A DNA stretch of 21,217 bases from JALOAT01 sp041677345 (GTDB lineage: Bacteria; Pseudomonadota; Gammaproteobacteria; Thiohalomonadales; Thiohalomonadaceae): contig JBAYQE010000041.1 of NCBI GenBank assembly GCA_041677345.1, forward strand, positions 1 to 21,217, read 5' to 3'. Shown here in pieces: positions 1 to 7,464 of this stretch; position 1 is the first letter of the stretch; the number at the start of each line of letters is the position of its first letter. The position numbers and the translations under genes are program-made. The notes beneath the pieces were generated by a model. That model saw only the letters and a program-made list of their open reading frames with translations, made no database searches and was not told the DNA's origin.

Positions 1-1143
1 AACGGCACCGCCTCGCGCGAGACCGACAAGCTGGCGGGCGAGCTCATCAAGCGTTATCCCGCGCTCAAGGTCACCAAGGTGATGGTGAGCGAGGCGGGCG
101 CCTCGGTGTACTCCGCCTCGGAATTGGCGGCGAAGGAATTCCCGGATCTCGATGTGTCGCTGCGCGGGGCGGTGTCCATTGCACGCCGTCTGCAGGACCC
201 GCTGGCCGAGCTGGTGAAGATCGACCCCAAGTCCATTGGCGTGGGCCAGTACCAGCACGACGTATCCCAGACGCGCCTGGCGCGTATGCTCGACGCCGTG
301 GTGGAGGACTGCGTGAACGCCGTGGGCGTGGACGTGAACATGGCTTCGCCCGCGCTGCTGACGCGCATCTCAGGACTCAACACGACGCTCGCCAACAACA
401 TCGTCGCCTATCGCGATCAGCACGGCGCCTTCAAGACCCGCAAGGAGCTCATGAAGGTGCCGCGTCTGGGCGAAAAGGCCTTCGAACAGGCGGCCGGTTT
501 CCTGCGCATCATGAACGGCGATGACCCGCTCGACGCCTCCGCGGTGCACCCGGAGGCCTATCCGGTGGTGCAGCGCATCATCGAGGTCACGGGCAAGGGC
601 ATCCGCGACATCATCGGCGACGGGCGCTTCCTCAAGGGCCTGAAGCCCGCCAATTTCATCGACGAGAAATTCGGCGAGCCCACGGTGAAGGACATCCTCT
701 CCGAACTGGAAAAACCGGGCCGCGACCCGCGCCCCGAGTTCAAGACCGCCACCTTCAAGGAAGGCATCGAGGACCTGAAGGACCTGCAACCGGGCATGAT
801 CCTGGAGGGTGTGGTCACCAACGTGACCAACTTCGGCGCCTTCGTGGACATCGGCGTGCACCAGGACGGCCTCGTGCACATCTCCGCACTGTCCGACAAG
901 TTCGTGAAGGACCCGCACGAGGTGGTGAAGGCGGGTGACCTGGTGAAGGTAAAGGTCATGGAGGTGGACGTGAAACGCCGCCGCGTGGGTCTGTCCATGC
1001 GGCTTAACGATGATGTACGCGACCAACCGAAGGACATGCCGCGCGAGCGCGGTCAGGGCCCCAAGGGCGGCAAGCCGCGCCAGCCGCAAGGCTCGCAACC
1101 CATGGGCGCCATGGCCGAGGCCTTCGCGCGCCTCAAGAAGTAA
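1..1143 (+). CDS. tex: Tex-family S1 RNA-binding protein, 3' part
   Basis: The frame is open from base 1, so the 5' end lies outside the window; 380 residues of a protein usually near 770-790 are present. In order: the end of the YqgF/RNase H-like region (SEAGASVYSASELA, then a DVSLRGAVSIARR stretch); a helix-hairpin-helix region at fragment residues about 101-170 (VNMASPALLTRISGL, then KVPRLGEKAFEQA); and an S1 OB-fold domain at about 265-334 (GVVTNVTNFGAFVDIGV, HQDGLVHISALSD). A basic Gly/Pro/Gln-rich tail ends the protein. Tex proteins bind nucleic acid in the cytoplasm and are linked to transcription and RNA handling; the exact role is poorly defined in the family. The motifs make the family assignment secure. 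No terminator with a clear U-run follows; an inverted repeat starts 16 bases after the stop. Confidence 0.96.
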   Translation, partial: NGTASRETDKLAGELIKRYPALKVTKVMVSEAGASVYSASELAAKEFPDLDVSLRGAVSIARRLQDPLAELVKIDPKSIGVGQYQHDVSQTRLARMLDAVVEDCVNAVGVDVNMASPALLTRISGLNTTLANNIVAYRDQHGAFKTRKELMKVPRLGEKAFEQAAGFLRIMNGDDPLDASAVHPEAYPVVQRIIEVTGKGIRDIIGDGRFLKGLKPANFIDEKFGEPTVKDILSELEKPGRDPRPEFKTATFKEGIEDLKDLQPGMILEGVVTNVTNFGAFVDIGVHQDGLVHISALSDKFVKDPHEVVKAGDLVKVKVMEVDVKRRRVGLSMRLNDDVRDQPKDMPRERGQGPKGGKPRQPQGSQPMGAMAEAFARLKK

Positions 1144-1159
1144 GCGCGAGAGAGAGCAT

Positions 1160-1316
1160 AACGCGGAGGTCGCGGAGGCGCGGAGGACGCGGAGAAAAGC
1201 AGGGGCGGGAGAGCGCTGACTGCTCTTGCGTTGTCCGTGCGCTCTGCGTCTCTGTTTGAGAACACATGGGCATTTCATTTCCTCCGCGTCCTCCGCGCCT
1301 CCGCGCTCTCCGCGTT
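1160..1316. repeat. Inverted repeat with arms of ~9-base GCGGAG units
   Basis: The left arm (1160-1198) is four tandem units of roughly nine bases with consensus NCGCGGAGG (lengths 9, 9, 8, 9). The right arm (1278-1316) is its near-exact reverse complement, differing by about one indel and two to three bases. The core between them is about 79 bases and holds no recognisable gene. One strand of each arm is almost pure purine plus C. A second element at 20458-20618 has the same design with a different unit (CACGGGRRA). It is seen directly as a palindrome; calling it a dispersed, non-autonomous element is inference. It fills most of the spacer between tex and the ykgJ-type gene. Confidence 0.8.
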
Positions 1317-1328
1317 GAATCCCTGTCT

Positions 1329-1357
1329 TCTCCGCCCGCCATACGCCGGTCTATAAT
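1329..1357 (+). promoter_or_regulatory. Possible sigma70 promoter for the ykgJ-type gene
   Basis: A perfect TATAAT lies at 1352-1357, about 30 bases before the ATG at 1387, in an otherwise very GC-rich spacer. The -35 region is poor: at 17-18 base spacing there is only TTCTCC or TCTCCG. The position just downstream of the inverted repeat would separate this unit from tex. Confidence 0.4.
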
Positions 1358-1386
1358 TCGCGCCTCCGTGGCAGCCTCGGCGGTGT

Positions 1387-1761
1387 ATGGCGAATCCCTG
1401 TCTCGATTGCGGCGCGTGCTGCGCCTTTTTCCGCGTGTCCTTCTACTGGGCCGAAGCGGGGCCTTTTCTGGGCGGAACCGTCCCCGCCGAACTCACCACC
1501 AAACTGAATCCCCACCTGTCGGCCATGCGCGGCACCGAGTCGCGGCCGGCGCGCTGCGTGGCCTTGCAGGGTACCATCGGCCAGTCGGTGGCTTGCAGCA
1601 TCTACGGCCAGCGTCCCTCGCCCTGTCGCGACCTGATGCCGGCCTGGATGGCGGGCGAGCCCAGTCCGCAATGCGACAAGGCCCGCGCGGCCCACAGCCT
1701 GCCGCCGCTGGAGCCGCCGCAATGGCCCGAATCGGAACCGCCCCTGTCGCTGCCGGCCTGA
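1387..1761 (+). CDS. YkgJ-family cysteine-cluster protein
   Basis: This is a 124-residue protein with the eight-cysteine layout of the YkgJ (CxxCxxCC) family: C5, C8, C11 and C12 in NPCLDCGACC, then C57, C70, C80 and C96 (the last three in the AC-SIYGQRPSPCRDL and PQCDKAR context). The family is thought to bind zinc or an iron-sulfur cluster; its biochemical role is not settled. No signal peptide is visible, so it is probably cytoplasmic. The C-terminal 20 residues are Pro-rich and unstructured. The start is the first ATG after a possible TATAAT box; the ribosome-binding site is weak (GGCGG). It is followed 52 bases later by a CusF-like gene. Confidence 0.85.
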   Translation: MANPCLDCGACCAFFRVSFYWAEAGPFLGGTVPAELTTKLNPHLSAMRGTESRPARCVALQGTIGQSVACSIYGQRPSPCRDLMPAWMAGEPSPQCDKARAAHSLPPLEPPQWPESEPPLSLPA

Positions 1762-1813
1762 GCGGGCGCATCCGGTCGGGCTCCGGTATATTCCGCCGGT
1801 GAGGAGAACGAAA

Positions 1814-2134
1814 ATGAAACGACGTACGTTCCTGCTGGCCGCTCTCGCCGTGCCTGCGGTGCAGGCGACCGAGGGCTTTGCCGTTTTTCCGGTGCAGCCG
1901 AAATTCCACGGTGAGGGGATACTCAATCGCGTGGATCGGGGCGTGGGGGTGATCAACATCTCCCACGGCCCGGTGGCCTTCGCTGGCTGGAATACCATGA
2001 CCCGCGACCTGCGCCTGAAACCCAAGACCCTGGGCAACGGCCTGATGCCGGGCATGCGCGTGCGCTTTCGCCTGCAGGCCGAGGACGGCCGTAACTACAG
2101 CATCGTCGCCATCGAGCCCATAACGCCGAGGTAG
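1814..2134 (+). CDS. CusF-like periplasmic copper-binding protein
   Basis: A 106-residue protein with a signal peptide (MKRRTFLLAALAVPAVQA, cleavage expected after residue 18) and one CusF-type OB domain. The stretch ISHGPVAFAGWNTMTRDL aligns with the copper site of CusF: H51, W59 and M62 match the His-Trp-Met ligands at the expected spacing, but the second Met ligand is replaced by R64. The family chaperones Cu(I) or Ag(I) in the periplasm, with the Trp capping the metal. The ATG at 1814 is chosen over an upstream GTG at 1799 because GAGGAG at 1801-1806 is a well-placed ribosome-binding site and the signal peptide then starts at the Met. Its stop lies four bases before dinB. No CusABC-type efflux genes are nearby. 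Confidence 0.7.
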   Translation: MKRRTFLLAALAVPAVQATEGFAVFPVQPKFHGEGILNRVDRGVGVINISHGPVAFAGWNTMTRDLRLKPKTLGNGLMPGMRVRFRLQAEDGRNYSIVAIEPITPR

Positions 2135-2138
2135 AACC

Positions 2139-3335
2139 ATGGAGCGCGCCGGGCGCGCCATTCTGCACGTGGACATGGACGCCTTCTACGCGTCCGTGGA
2201 GATCCGTGAACGGCCCGAACTGGCAGAAAGGCCGGTCATCGTGGGCGGCACGCCCGAGGGACGGGGCGTGGTATGCGCGGCCAACTACGTGGCGCGCCGC
2301 TACGGCATCCATAGCGCCATGCCCGCCGCCATGGCGCGGCGTTTGTGTCCCCAGGGTGTGTTCCTGCCGCCGCGCCATCGCCTGTACGCGCAGGTGTCGC
2401 GCGACATCCACGCGATCTTCGAGCGCTATACGCCCATGGTCGAGCCGCTGTCCCTGGACGAGGCCTTCCTGGACGTCACCGCGAGCGAACGGCTGTTCGG
2501 CCCGGCCGAGCGCATCGCGCGGCGCATCAAGGACGAGATCCGCCAGGAGCTGGGTCTCGTGGCCTCGGTGGGCGTGGCACCCAACAAGTTCATTGCCAAG
2601 ATCGCCAGCGACATCGACAAGCCCGACGGCTTTTGCGTGGTGCACGCTGAGCAGGTCCAGGGCTTTCTCGATCCCTTGCCGGTGACGCGCCTGTGGGGCG
2701 TGGGCAAGGTTACGGAGAAGATCTTCTCGCGCCTGGGCATACGCACCATCGGCCAGTTCCGCGCCTGGCCACCCGCACTCGTGCACGCGCATTTTGGCCA
2801 CGGCGGCACGCACCTGCTCGCACTTGCCCACGGCCGTGATGACCGGCCCGTGGAGGCCGGGAGGGAGGTGAAGTCCATTTCCCATGAGACGACCTTTGCG
2901 CGTGACATCGGTGACCGTGAGATATTGGCCGCATGGTTGCTGGACCTCACCGATCAAGTGGCCGGCCGCCTGCGTGCCCATGGACTGGCGGGACGTACGG
3001 TACAGATCAAGGTGCGCTACGCAGATTTCACCACGGTGACACGCGCCCAAAGCCTGAGGCAGCCCACCGATGCCACCGACGTGCTGTGGGCCGCGGCGCG
3101 CGAACTGTTCGAGACGCGCCTGCCGGCGCACCTGCCGCCCGTGCGCCTGCTCGGCATGGGAGTGAGCGGTTTCGATGTGCAGGACAGCCCGGCCCAGGGT
3201 GACCTCATCGCCACGGCGCCGGCAGGCAATACAAAGCTGGATGCCGTCACCGACAGTATCCGTGAACGTTTCGGTCCGGGGGCCCTGCGCCGCGGCGGTG
3301 CGGCCAGGGCCCGGCGCGGGCGCGGGCAAGCGTGA
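2139..3335 (+). CDS. dinB: DNA polymerase IV (Y-family)
   Basis: A 398-residue Y-family translesion polymerase. The palm acids are present: D12/D14 in HVDMDAFY and D107/E108 in LSLDEAF. Y17 sits where E. coli Pol IV has its steric-gate Phe13. The fingers motif GVVCAANYVARRYGI, the palm motif SVGVAPNKFIAKIASD (143-158), the helix-hairpin-helix around WGVGKVTEKIFSRLGI (186-201) and the little-finger domain (about 240-345) follow in order. Near the C terminus QGDLI (353-357) stands where a beta-clamp motif of QLxLF type is expected, but it is degenerate. The last 15 residues are Arg/Gly/Ala-rich. The start ATG has GAGG just upstream, overlapping the stop of the CusF-like gene, so the two are probably co-translated. 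No LexA box was recognised. Confidence 0.96.
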   Translation: MERAGRAILHVDMDAFYASVEIRERPELAERPVIVGGTPEGRGVVCAANYVARRYGIHSAMPAAMARRLCPQGVFLPPRHRLYAQVSRDIHAIFERYTPMVEPLSLDEAFLDVTASERLFGPAERIARRIKDEIRQELGLVASVGVAPNKFIAKIASDIDKPDGFCVVHAEQVQGFLDPLPVTRLWGVGKVTEKIFSRLGIRTIGQFRAWPPALVHAHFGHGGTHLLALAHGRDDRPVEAGREVKSISHETTFARDIGDREILAAWLLDLTDQVAGRLRAHGLAGRTVQIKVRYADFTTVTRAQSLRQPTDATDVLWAAARELFETRLPAHLPPVRLLGMGVSGFDVQDSPAQGDLIATAPAGNTKLDAVTDSIRERFGPGALRRGGAARARRGRGQA

Positions 3336-3386
3336 GCAGGATCACACTTGCCTACTTTCGTGCGCACCTCATCATCGCTTCTGTGA

Positions 3387-3419
3387 AGCCAACCACTGCG
3401 GTTGTGGTTCCGTTTGGCT
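3387..3419 (+). other. Hairpin in the dinB-HDOD spacer
   Basis: AACCAC (3391-3396) pairs with GTGGTT (3404-3409), and AGCCAA (3387-3392) can alternatively extend to TTGGCT (3414-3419) around a bulge. No U-run follows, so it is a weak terminator candidate at best. It lies 52 bases after the dinB stop and 41 bases before the next start codon. Confidence 0.3.
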
Positions 3420-3459
3420 AGTTTCTTGCCCAAACAGGACGCGTCCGCCCGTTACAAAC

Positions 3460-4818
3460 ATGAGCATCCCGACCATCGTCAGCGAATACCTGCGCCGCAA
3501 GGGCGGCCAGTACAAGGCGCGTGTCGGCCAGGGCGGTGACAGCCTGCAGACCGCCATCGCCGAGGCGCGCTTGTCGCCGTCGCTGGTGGCCGAGGCAACG
3601 GTGCTCACCACGGGCAAGGTTGCCCTCATGATCATCCATCCCGCCGATCACGAACCCGATATCGCGCGGGTGGCGGACATGGTAAAGCGGCCGCTGAGCC
3701 GCGCCACGCTGCAGGACCTCACCCGCCTTTGCCCCGATTGCGACCCGCAGGCCATCCCGCCCCTGCCTGAAGCCTTCGGTATGAAGGCTATCGTGGAGCC
3801 GTCGCTCACGGCAGCGGAGCACGTTTATTTCTCCGGTGGGCGCCTGGGCGTGTTCATTCGTGCCAACGGCGCCGACCTGGCCTGCTTCGCCGAGGGTGGC
3901 TGGCAGCGCGCCGTGAGCAAGCGGCGCGAGGAGCCTGTCGAAGCAGGCGGCGATGGCGACACGGAATCCATGCGCGAGCGCGTGCGTAGACTGCACCAAC
4001 TGCCTTCCATGCCCGGCATGGCCATGCAGATCCTCAAGCTGCGCAACAACCCCTATTCACACGTGAGCGAACTGGCGGCCATCGTCGAGCAGGACCCTTC
4101 ACTGTCGGCCCAGATCATCCGCTACGCCTCTTCGCCCTTCTTTGGCTACCAGGGACGGGTGGACTCGGTAGCCATGGCCATCGCGCGTGTGCTGGGCATG
4201 GACTTCGTCATGGACCTGGCGTTTGGTCTTTCGCTGGGCAAATCCTTCCGCAATCCCAGCGGCGGCCCGCTCGGCCTCAACAACTTCTGGCAGCACGCCA
4301 CCTACGCTGCGGCATTGACCCAAGCGCTCTGCGTGCGCATCCCTTACATGCGGCGACCGTCGCCGGGCATTGCCTATCTTTCCGGCCTGCTGCACAACTT
4401 CGGCTTCCTGTTGCTCGGGCATTTGTTCCCGGAGCAGTTCACGCGCATCAACCAGGCGGTGGCGGACCAGCCGGAGCGTCCTATCACCGAACTGGAACAT
4501 GAGGTGCTGGGTATCAGCCATACCGACCTCGGCCTTTGGCTCATGGAGGACTGGGGCATGCCGCGCGAGATCGTCGATGCGGTGCACGAGCATCACAATG
4601 CAGACTTCCGCGGTGACTTTGCCGTGTATGCAAATCTGGTATACATCGCCAACGCATTGCTCAAGCGCCACGGTATCGGCGATGCGGAAAGCCTGCAGAT
4701 TCCAACCGTGTTACTGGAAACCACCGGCCTCGATGAGATCCAGGCAGAAGCGGCACTGGGCACCGTGCTCGAGAGTCGCGAGAGCTTGGAATTCATTGCC
4801 CGCAAGATGGCGGCCTGA
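3460..4818 (+). CDS. YbaK-like deacylase domain fused to HDOD domain
   Basis: A 452-residue protein with two modules. Residues 1-150 resemble the YbaK/ProX aminoacyl-tRNA deacylase fold (EATVLTTGKVALMIIHPADHEPD, then a PLPEAFGMKAIVEPSL stretch and VYFSGGRLGVFIRANGADL). After a short acidic linker, residues 171-380 form an HDOD domain (LPSMPGMAMQILKLRNNP, IVEQDPSLSAQIIRYASSP, GLLHNFGFLLLGHLFPE, VHEHHN). As usual for HDOD, the metal-binding HD pair is lost (H312-N313), so no phosphodiesterase activity is expected; HDOD proteins act in signalling. The ATG at 3460 is preferred to frames opening inside dinB because the YbaK module starts there; its ribosome-binding site is weak. Whether the N-terminal domain still deacylates tRNA cannot be told. 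Confidence 0.88.
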   Translation: MSIPTIVSEYLRRKGGQYKARVGQGGDSLQTAIAEARLSPSLVAEATVLTTGKVALMIIHPADHEPDIARVADMVKRPLSRATLQDLTRLCPDCDPQAIPPLPEAFGMKAIVEPSLTAAEHVYFSGGRLGVFIRANGADLACFAEGGWQRAVSKRREEPVEAGGDGDTESMRERVRRLHQLPSMPGMAMQILKLRNNPYSHVSELAAIVEQDPSLSAQIIRYASSPFFGYQGRVDSVAMAIARVLGMDFVMDLAFGLSLGKSFRNPSGGPLGLNNFWQHATYAAALTQALCVRIPYMRRPSPGIAYLSGLLHNFGFLLLGHLFPEQFTRINQAVADQPERPITELEHEVLGISHTDLGLWLMEDWGMPREIVDAVHEHHNADFRGDFAVYANLVYIANALLKRHGIGDAESLQIPTVLLETTGLDEIQAEAALGTVLESRESLEFIARKMAA

Positions 4819-4834
4819 GTGATACGCACATGGT

Positions 4835-4853
4835 GCATCGATGGGTTCGATGC
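4835..4853 (+). other. Hairpin after the HDOD gene
   Basis: GCATCGA (4835-4841) and TCGATGC (4847-4853) form a perfect seven-base-pair stem with a five-base loop, 16 bases after the HDOD stop. There is no U-run, so it is either a Rho-type or non-canonical 3' end, or an operator for the pilus genes downstream. No convincing promoter was found in the rest of the spacer up to 4949. Confidence 0.35.
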
Positions 4854-4949
4854 CCCTCATACGCCAGACTTTGTTAGCCAGTTCACATTTCTGCGGCTAT
4901 TTCCGGTACATGGCTGTAGTACGATACGGTCAGCATCGGGAAGAAATGC

Positions 4950-5450
4950 ATGGATACGGGGCGCGGCTTTTCATTGATCGAATTGATGGTGACGGTTGCC
5001 ATTCTCAGCATCGTTGCCGCCATCGCCATTCCCAGCCTGGATACGATCGTGCGAGGCCATCGCATCGCCGCGGTGAGCAATGATCTTTCCAGCGCGTTTG
5101 TGCTGGCCCGTTCGGAGGCGAGTAAGCGCGGGCTTCCCGTACTGGTCTGCCGTCGTAATGACGACGGGAGCGATTGCGAGGACGACACCGACTGGTCGGC
5201 AGGCTGGCTCATCCGGGCCACGTTGCCAGACGGCACCACCCAGATCCTTCGGGTGTGGGAGCCACCGCTGGGGCAGCCGCAACTCCAAGGCGTGGCTACG
5301 GGTGTGAGTTTCGACGCCATGGGCGCCGCGGCCATGGCCGCGGACTTCAGCCTGCAACTTCCGGATTGCACCGGGCAGGGGCGGCGCGTCATCAGTGTCG
5401 CACTGTCCGGGCAGCATACCGTGTCACGGGAGGCTTGCGTCGAACCGTGA
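4950..5450 (+). CDS. GspH/FimT-family minor pilin (FimU/FimT-like)
   Basis: A 166-residue type IV minor pilin. The short leader ends at G6 and is followed by FSLIELMVTVAILSIVAA; E11 is the conserved Glu at +5 after PilD cleavage, and the next ~20 residues form the N-terminal transmembrane/assembly helix. The globular part has the GspH/FimT pattern (ARSEASKRGLPVLVCRRNDDG, then W82 and the AGWLIR motif) and four cysteines (C67, C76, C140, C163). It is the first gene of a cluster matching the Pseudomonas order of minor pilins, where FimU starts the tip complex. GGGAAG at 4938-4943 serves as ribosome-binding site. It ends two bases before the pilV ATG. Confidence 0.9.
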   Translation: MDTGRGFSLIELMVTVAILSIVAAIAIPSLDTIVRGHRIAAVSNDLSSAFVLARSEASKRGLPVLVCRRNDDGSDCEDDTDWSAGWLIRATLPDGTTQILRVWEPPLGQPQLQGVATGVSFDAMGAAAMAADFSLQLPDCTGQGRRVISVALSGQHTVSREACVEP

Positions 5451-5452
5451 AT

Positions 5453-5893
5453 ATGTTCTCCGTCAGGCAACGAACCATGACGGGCATGACCCTGGTCGAG
5501 GTGCTCGTCGCAGTCCTTGTTCTTTCCATCGGGCTGCTGGGCCTCGCGAGCCTGCAAATGACCGTGCTCCGCTCTAACCACAGCGCGTATCTGCGCTCAC
5601 AGGCCACGCTGCTGGCGCAGGACATCACCGAGCGCATGCTCGCCAACCGCAGCGCTGCGCTGGCCGGTAAATACGATGCGGCCAACTGCACCACCAATCC
5701 TGATTGCGATGGTTGGGCCAAGCGTATCCCAGGCATGCTGGGGGCAGGGGCGAACGGTAGCGTGGCCCGGGAAGCCGGCAATCAGTTTGTGGTGGTAATC
5801 CAGTGGAACGATGAGCGTGGGCGTATCAAGGACGGTAGCGGCACGGCGAGTGCGGACGACACCTCGGTATTCGTCTACCGCACCGAAATCTGA
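5453..5893 (+). CDS. pilV: Type IV pilus minor pilin PilV
   Basis: A 146-residue prepilin: leader MFSVRQRTMTG, then MTLVEVLVAVLVLSIGLLGL with E16 at +5, and the PilV-typical continuation ASLQMTVLRSNHSAYLRSQA. Two cysteines (C79, C85) lie in a short loop that may be disulfide-bonded. It would be processed by PilD and join the pilus tip complex with the neighbouring minor pilins. Alternative starts are GTG 5447, which overlaps the previous stop, and ATG 5477; GGGAGG at 5428-5433 is best placed for the upstream ones, so the exact start is uncertain by a few codons. It is closely packed between the fimT/U-like gene and pilW, implying one transcript. Confidence 0.88.
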   Translation: MFSVRQRTMTGMTLVEVLVAVLVLSIGLLGLASLQMTVLRSNHSAYLRSQATLLAQDITERMLANRSAALAGKYDAANCTTNPDCDGWAKRIPGMLGAGANGSVAREAGNQFVVVIQWNDERGRIKDGSGTASADDTSVFVYRTEI

Positions 5894-5896
5894 GCC

Positions 5897-6952
5897 ATGA
5901 CACCGATGAATCAGCGCGGCATAGGACTCGTCGAAATCCTCGTGGCCCTGCTCATCGGCCTGATCGTGCTGGGTGCGGTGTGGAATGTGTTCCTCAGCAG
6001 TCGGCAAGGTTATCGCACCAACGATGCCCTTGCCCGCGTCCAGGACAACGGCCGCTTCGCAGCCAGCCTGTTGTCACGCGAACTCCGGCTTGCCGGCTAC
6101 AAGGGCCTGTGTGGACAGGACACGCCTGTCAACAACCTGCTGGACACGACCGATCCCGGCTATGACGCCGTCTTGTTCAACCTGGACAATGCACTGCTGG
6201 GATGGGATGACACGGGGCCAACGGCATCATGGGCCGCCGGCATGAACGGCTATGTGGCAGGTACTGACGTGCTGCTGTTCAAGCATGCGGCCGTGGTTCC
6301 GGGTGTGACGGCCGACGGCAACACACCGGCTAATGCGAATGCCATTTCGCTCACTACCGAAAGCGGCATTCCTGCAGCGACCATCGTGGTGGTTTCCGAC
6401 GTGCTTGGCTGTGACATGTTTCAGAACCGCTCCAGCGCAAATGCAAAAGATCTGGCGCGCGGCGCCGGTGGCGGCACGCCCGGTAACGTGAACCCCGGTG
6501 GCAACGATTTCAGCCATGCCTATGACGGTGACATGGAGATCAACACCTTCCGCAGCGGCCTCTATTACGTGGGCGCGGGTAACGACGGTCGGCCGGCACT
6601 GCGCCGCATGCGCTTCGACGCGGGCAGCGGCAACGACGAGCTGGTCGCCGACGGTGTAGAGGACATGCAGATCGTCTATGGCGAGGACACCAACGGCGAC
6701 AGGCGCGTGGAGCGCTACTGTCGCGCCGATACCATCGCCGACTGGAATGCCGTGGTGGCGGTGCGTGTAACCCTGCTGGTGGGTAATGCCGATGCCGGCG
6801 TTTTGAGCGAGCAGCAGGTGCTCGAATACGACGACGGCGCGGCCGATCCGGATGGCGCGTGTGACCCGGTGGAAATCGCCCCGGACACCACCGACCTGCG
6901 GTTGCGCCAAGTATTCACCACGACCGTCGCACTGCGCAATCGACTGCCATGA
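5897..6952 (+). CDS. pilW: Type IV pilus assembly protein PilW
   Basis: A 351-residue PilW-family minor pilin: leader MTPMNQRG, then IGLVEILVALLIGLIVLGAV with E13 at +5, followed by the PilW signature RTNDALARVQDNGRFAASLL and SRELRLAGYKGLCG. The large C-terminal part ends with VALRNRLP, typical of the family. PilW bridges minor pilins at the pilus tip and is needed for assembly. The start ATG follows the pilV stop by three bases. The stop overlaps the pilX start in an ATGA at 6949-6952, a strong sign of translational coupling. Confidence 0.92.
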   Translation: MTPMNQRGIGLVEILVALLIGLIVLGAVWNVFLSSRQGYRTNDALARVQDNGRFAASLLSRELRLAGYKGLCGQDTPVNNLLDTTDPGYDAVLFNLDNALLGWDDTGPTASWAAGMNGYVAGTDVLLFKHAAVVPGVTADGNTPANANAISLTTESGIPAATIVVVSDVLGCDMFQNRSSANAKDLARGAGGGTPGNVNPGGNDFSHAYDGDMEINTFRSGLYYVGAGNDGRPALRRMRFDAGSGNDELVADGVEDMQIVYGEDTNGDRRVERYCRADTIADWNAVVAVRVTLLVGNADAGVLSEQQVLEYDDGAADPDGACDPVEIAPDTTDLRLRQVFTTTVALRNRLP

Positions 6953-7443
6953 GTACCGTAATGCTCCAGCCCCGCTCCAGACAGCACGGCGCCGTTTTGG
7001 TGGTGGCGTTGGTCATCCTCCTGTTGTTGACCATCCTCGGCGTCAGTGGCATGCAGGGCTCCGCCGTGCAAGAGCGGGTGGCCGGCAATCTCAAGGAACA
7101 GCAGCGGGCGTTCCTTGCCGCTGAGGTGGGCCTGCGCCAAGGCGAGCAGTATGTGGAAAACAACACGCCGGCCGATCCCTGTACGGAATCGAGCGTGCCC
7201 GCGTGCGGTGATGTCGCCATCTCCATCGCCGCGCAGGCCGAGGAGGTCCCGCCCGAATACCGCTTCGAGATCCCGGCGGAACCGGCCCTGCGTGAGATCA
7301 GGACGGATACAGGCGGCTCAGCCACCGGTGCGAAGGGTGGAGCGCGCAAACTCTATACGGCCCACTACCGGGTGAGTGCCACGGGTAACGCGGGGATCGC
7401 GCAGGCGGAACTCCGTTCCAGTTATGCGGTGCCGCTGTTCTGA
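6949..7443 (+). CDS. pilX: Type IV pilus assembly protein PilX
   Basis: A 164-residue PilX-type pilin. The N-terminal motif after G14 is AVLVVALVILLLLTILGVSG followed by QERVAGNLKEQQRAFLAAEVGL, which is the PilX_N pattern. There is no Glu at +5 (V19 is there), unlike the neighbours; related GspK-type pilins also lack it. Two cysteines in PADPCTESSVPACGD probably form a small loop. It is coupled to pilW by a four-base overlap. A REP-like hairpin lies just after its stop, before the PilY2-like gene. Confidence 0.9.
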   Translation: MSTVMLQPRSRQHGAVLVVALVILLLLTILGVSGMQGSAVQERVAGNLKEQQRAFLAAEVGLRQGEQYVENNTPADPCTESSVPACGDVAISIAAQAEEVPPEYRFEIPAEPALREIRTDTGGSATGAKGGARKLYTAHYRVSATGNAGIAQAELRSSYAVPLF

Positions 7444-7464
7444 ACGTGACGACGGTGTTCCGGA

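Noticed and set aside
370..1278. 302-residue minus-strand frame opposite tex
   Set aside because: Low-complexity His/Leu/Val composition and no ribosome-binding site. It is the mirror of the tex reading frame.
1160..1316. CRISPR array
   Set aside because: The short repeats are tandem and inverted without unique spacers of regular length; no cas gene is nearby.
1953..3329. Long open frame (458 residues) on the minus strand opposite dinB
   Set aside because: High GC makes antisense frames open. The product is His/Arg/Gly-rich with no motif, while the plus strand encodes an intact DinB.
3175..3459. N-terminal extension of the YbaK-HDOD protein into dinB
   Set aside because: The extra residues overlap dinB in another frame and have no domain; the YbaK module starts at 3460.
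5174..5452. N-terminal extension of PilV into the upstream pilin gene
   Set aside because: A prepilin leader must be short; the PilD site lies at residue 11 from the 5453 start.
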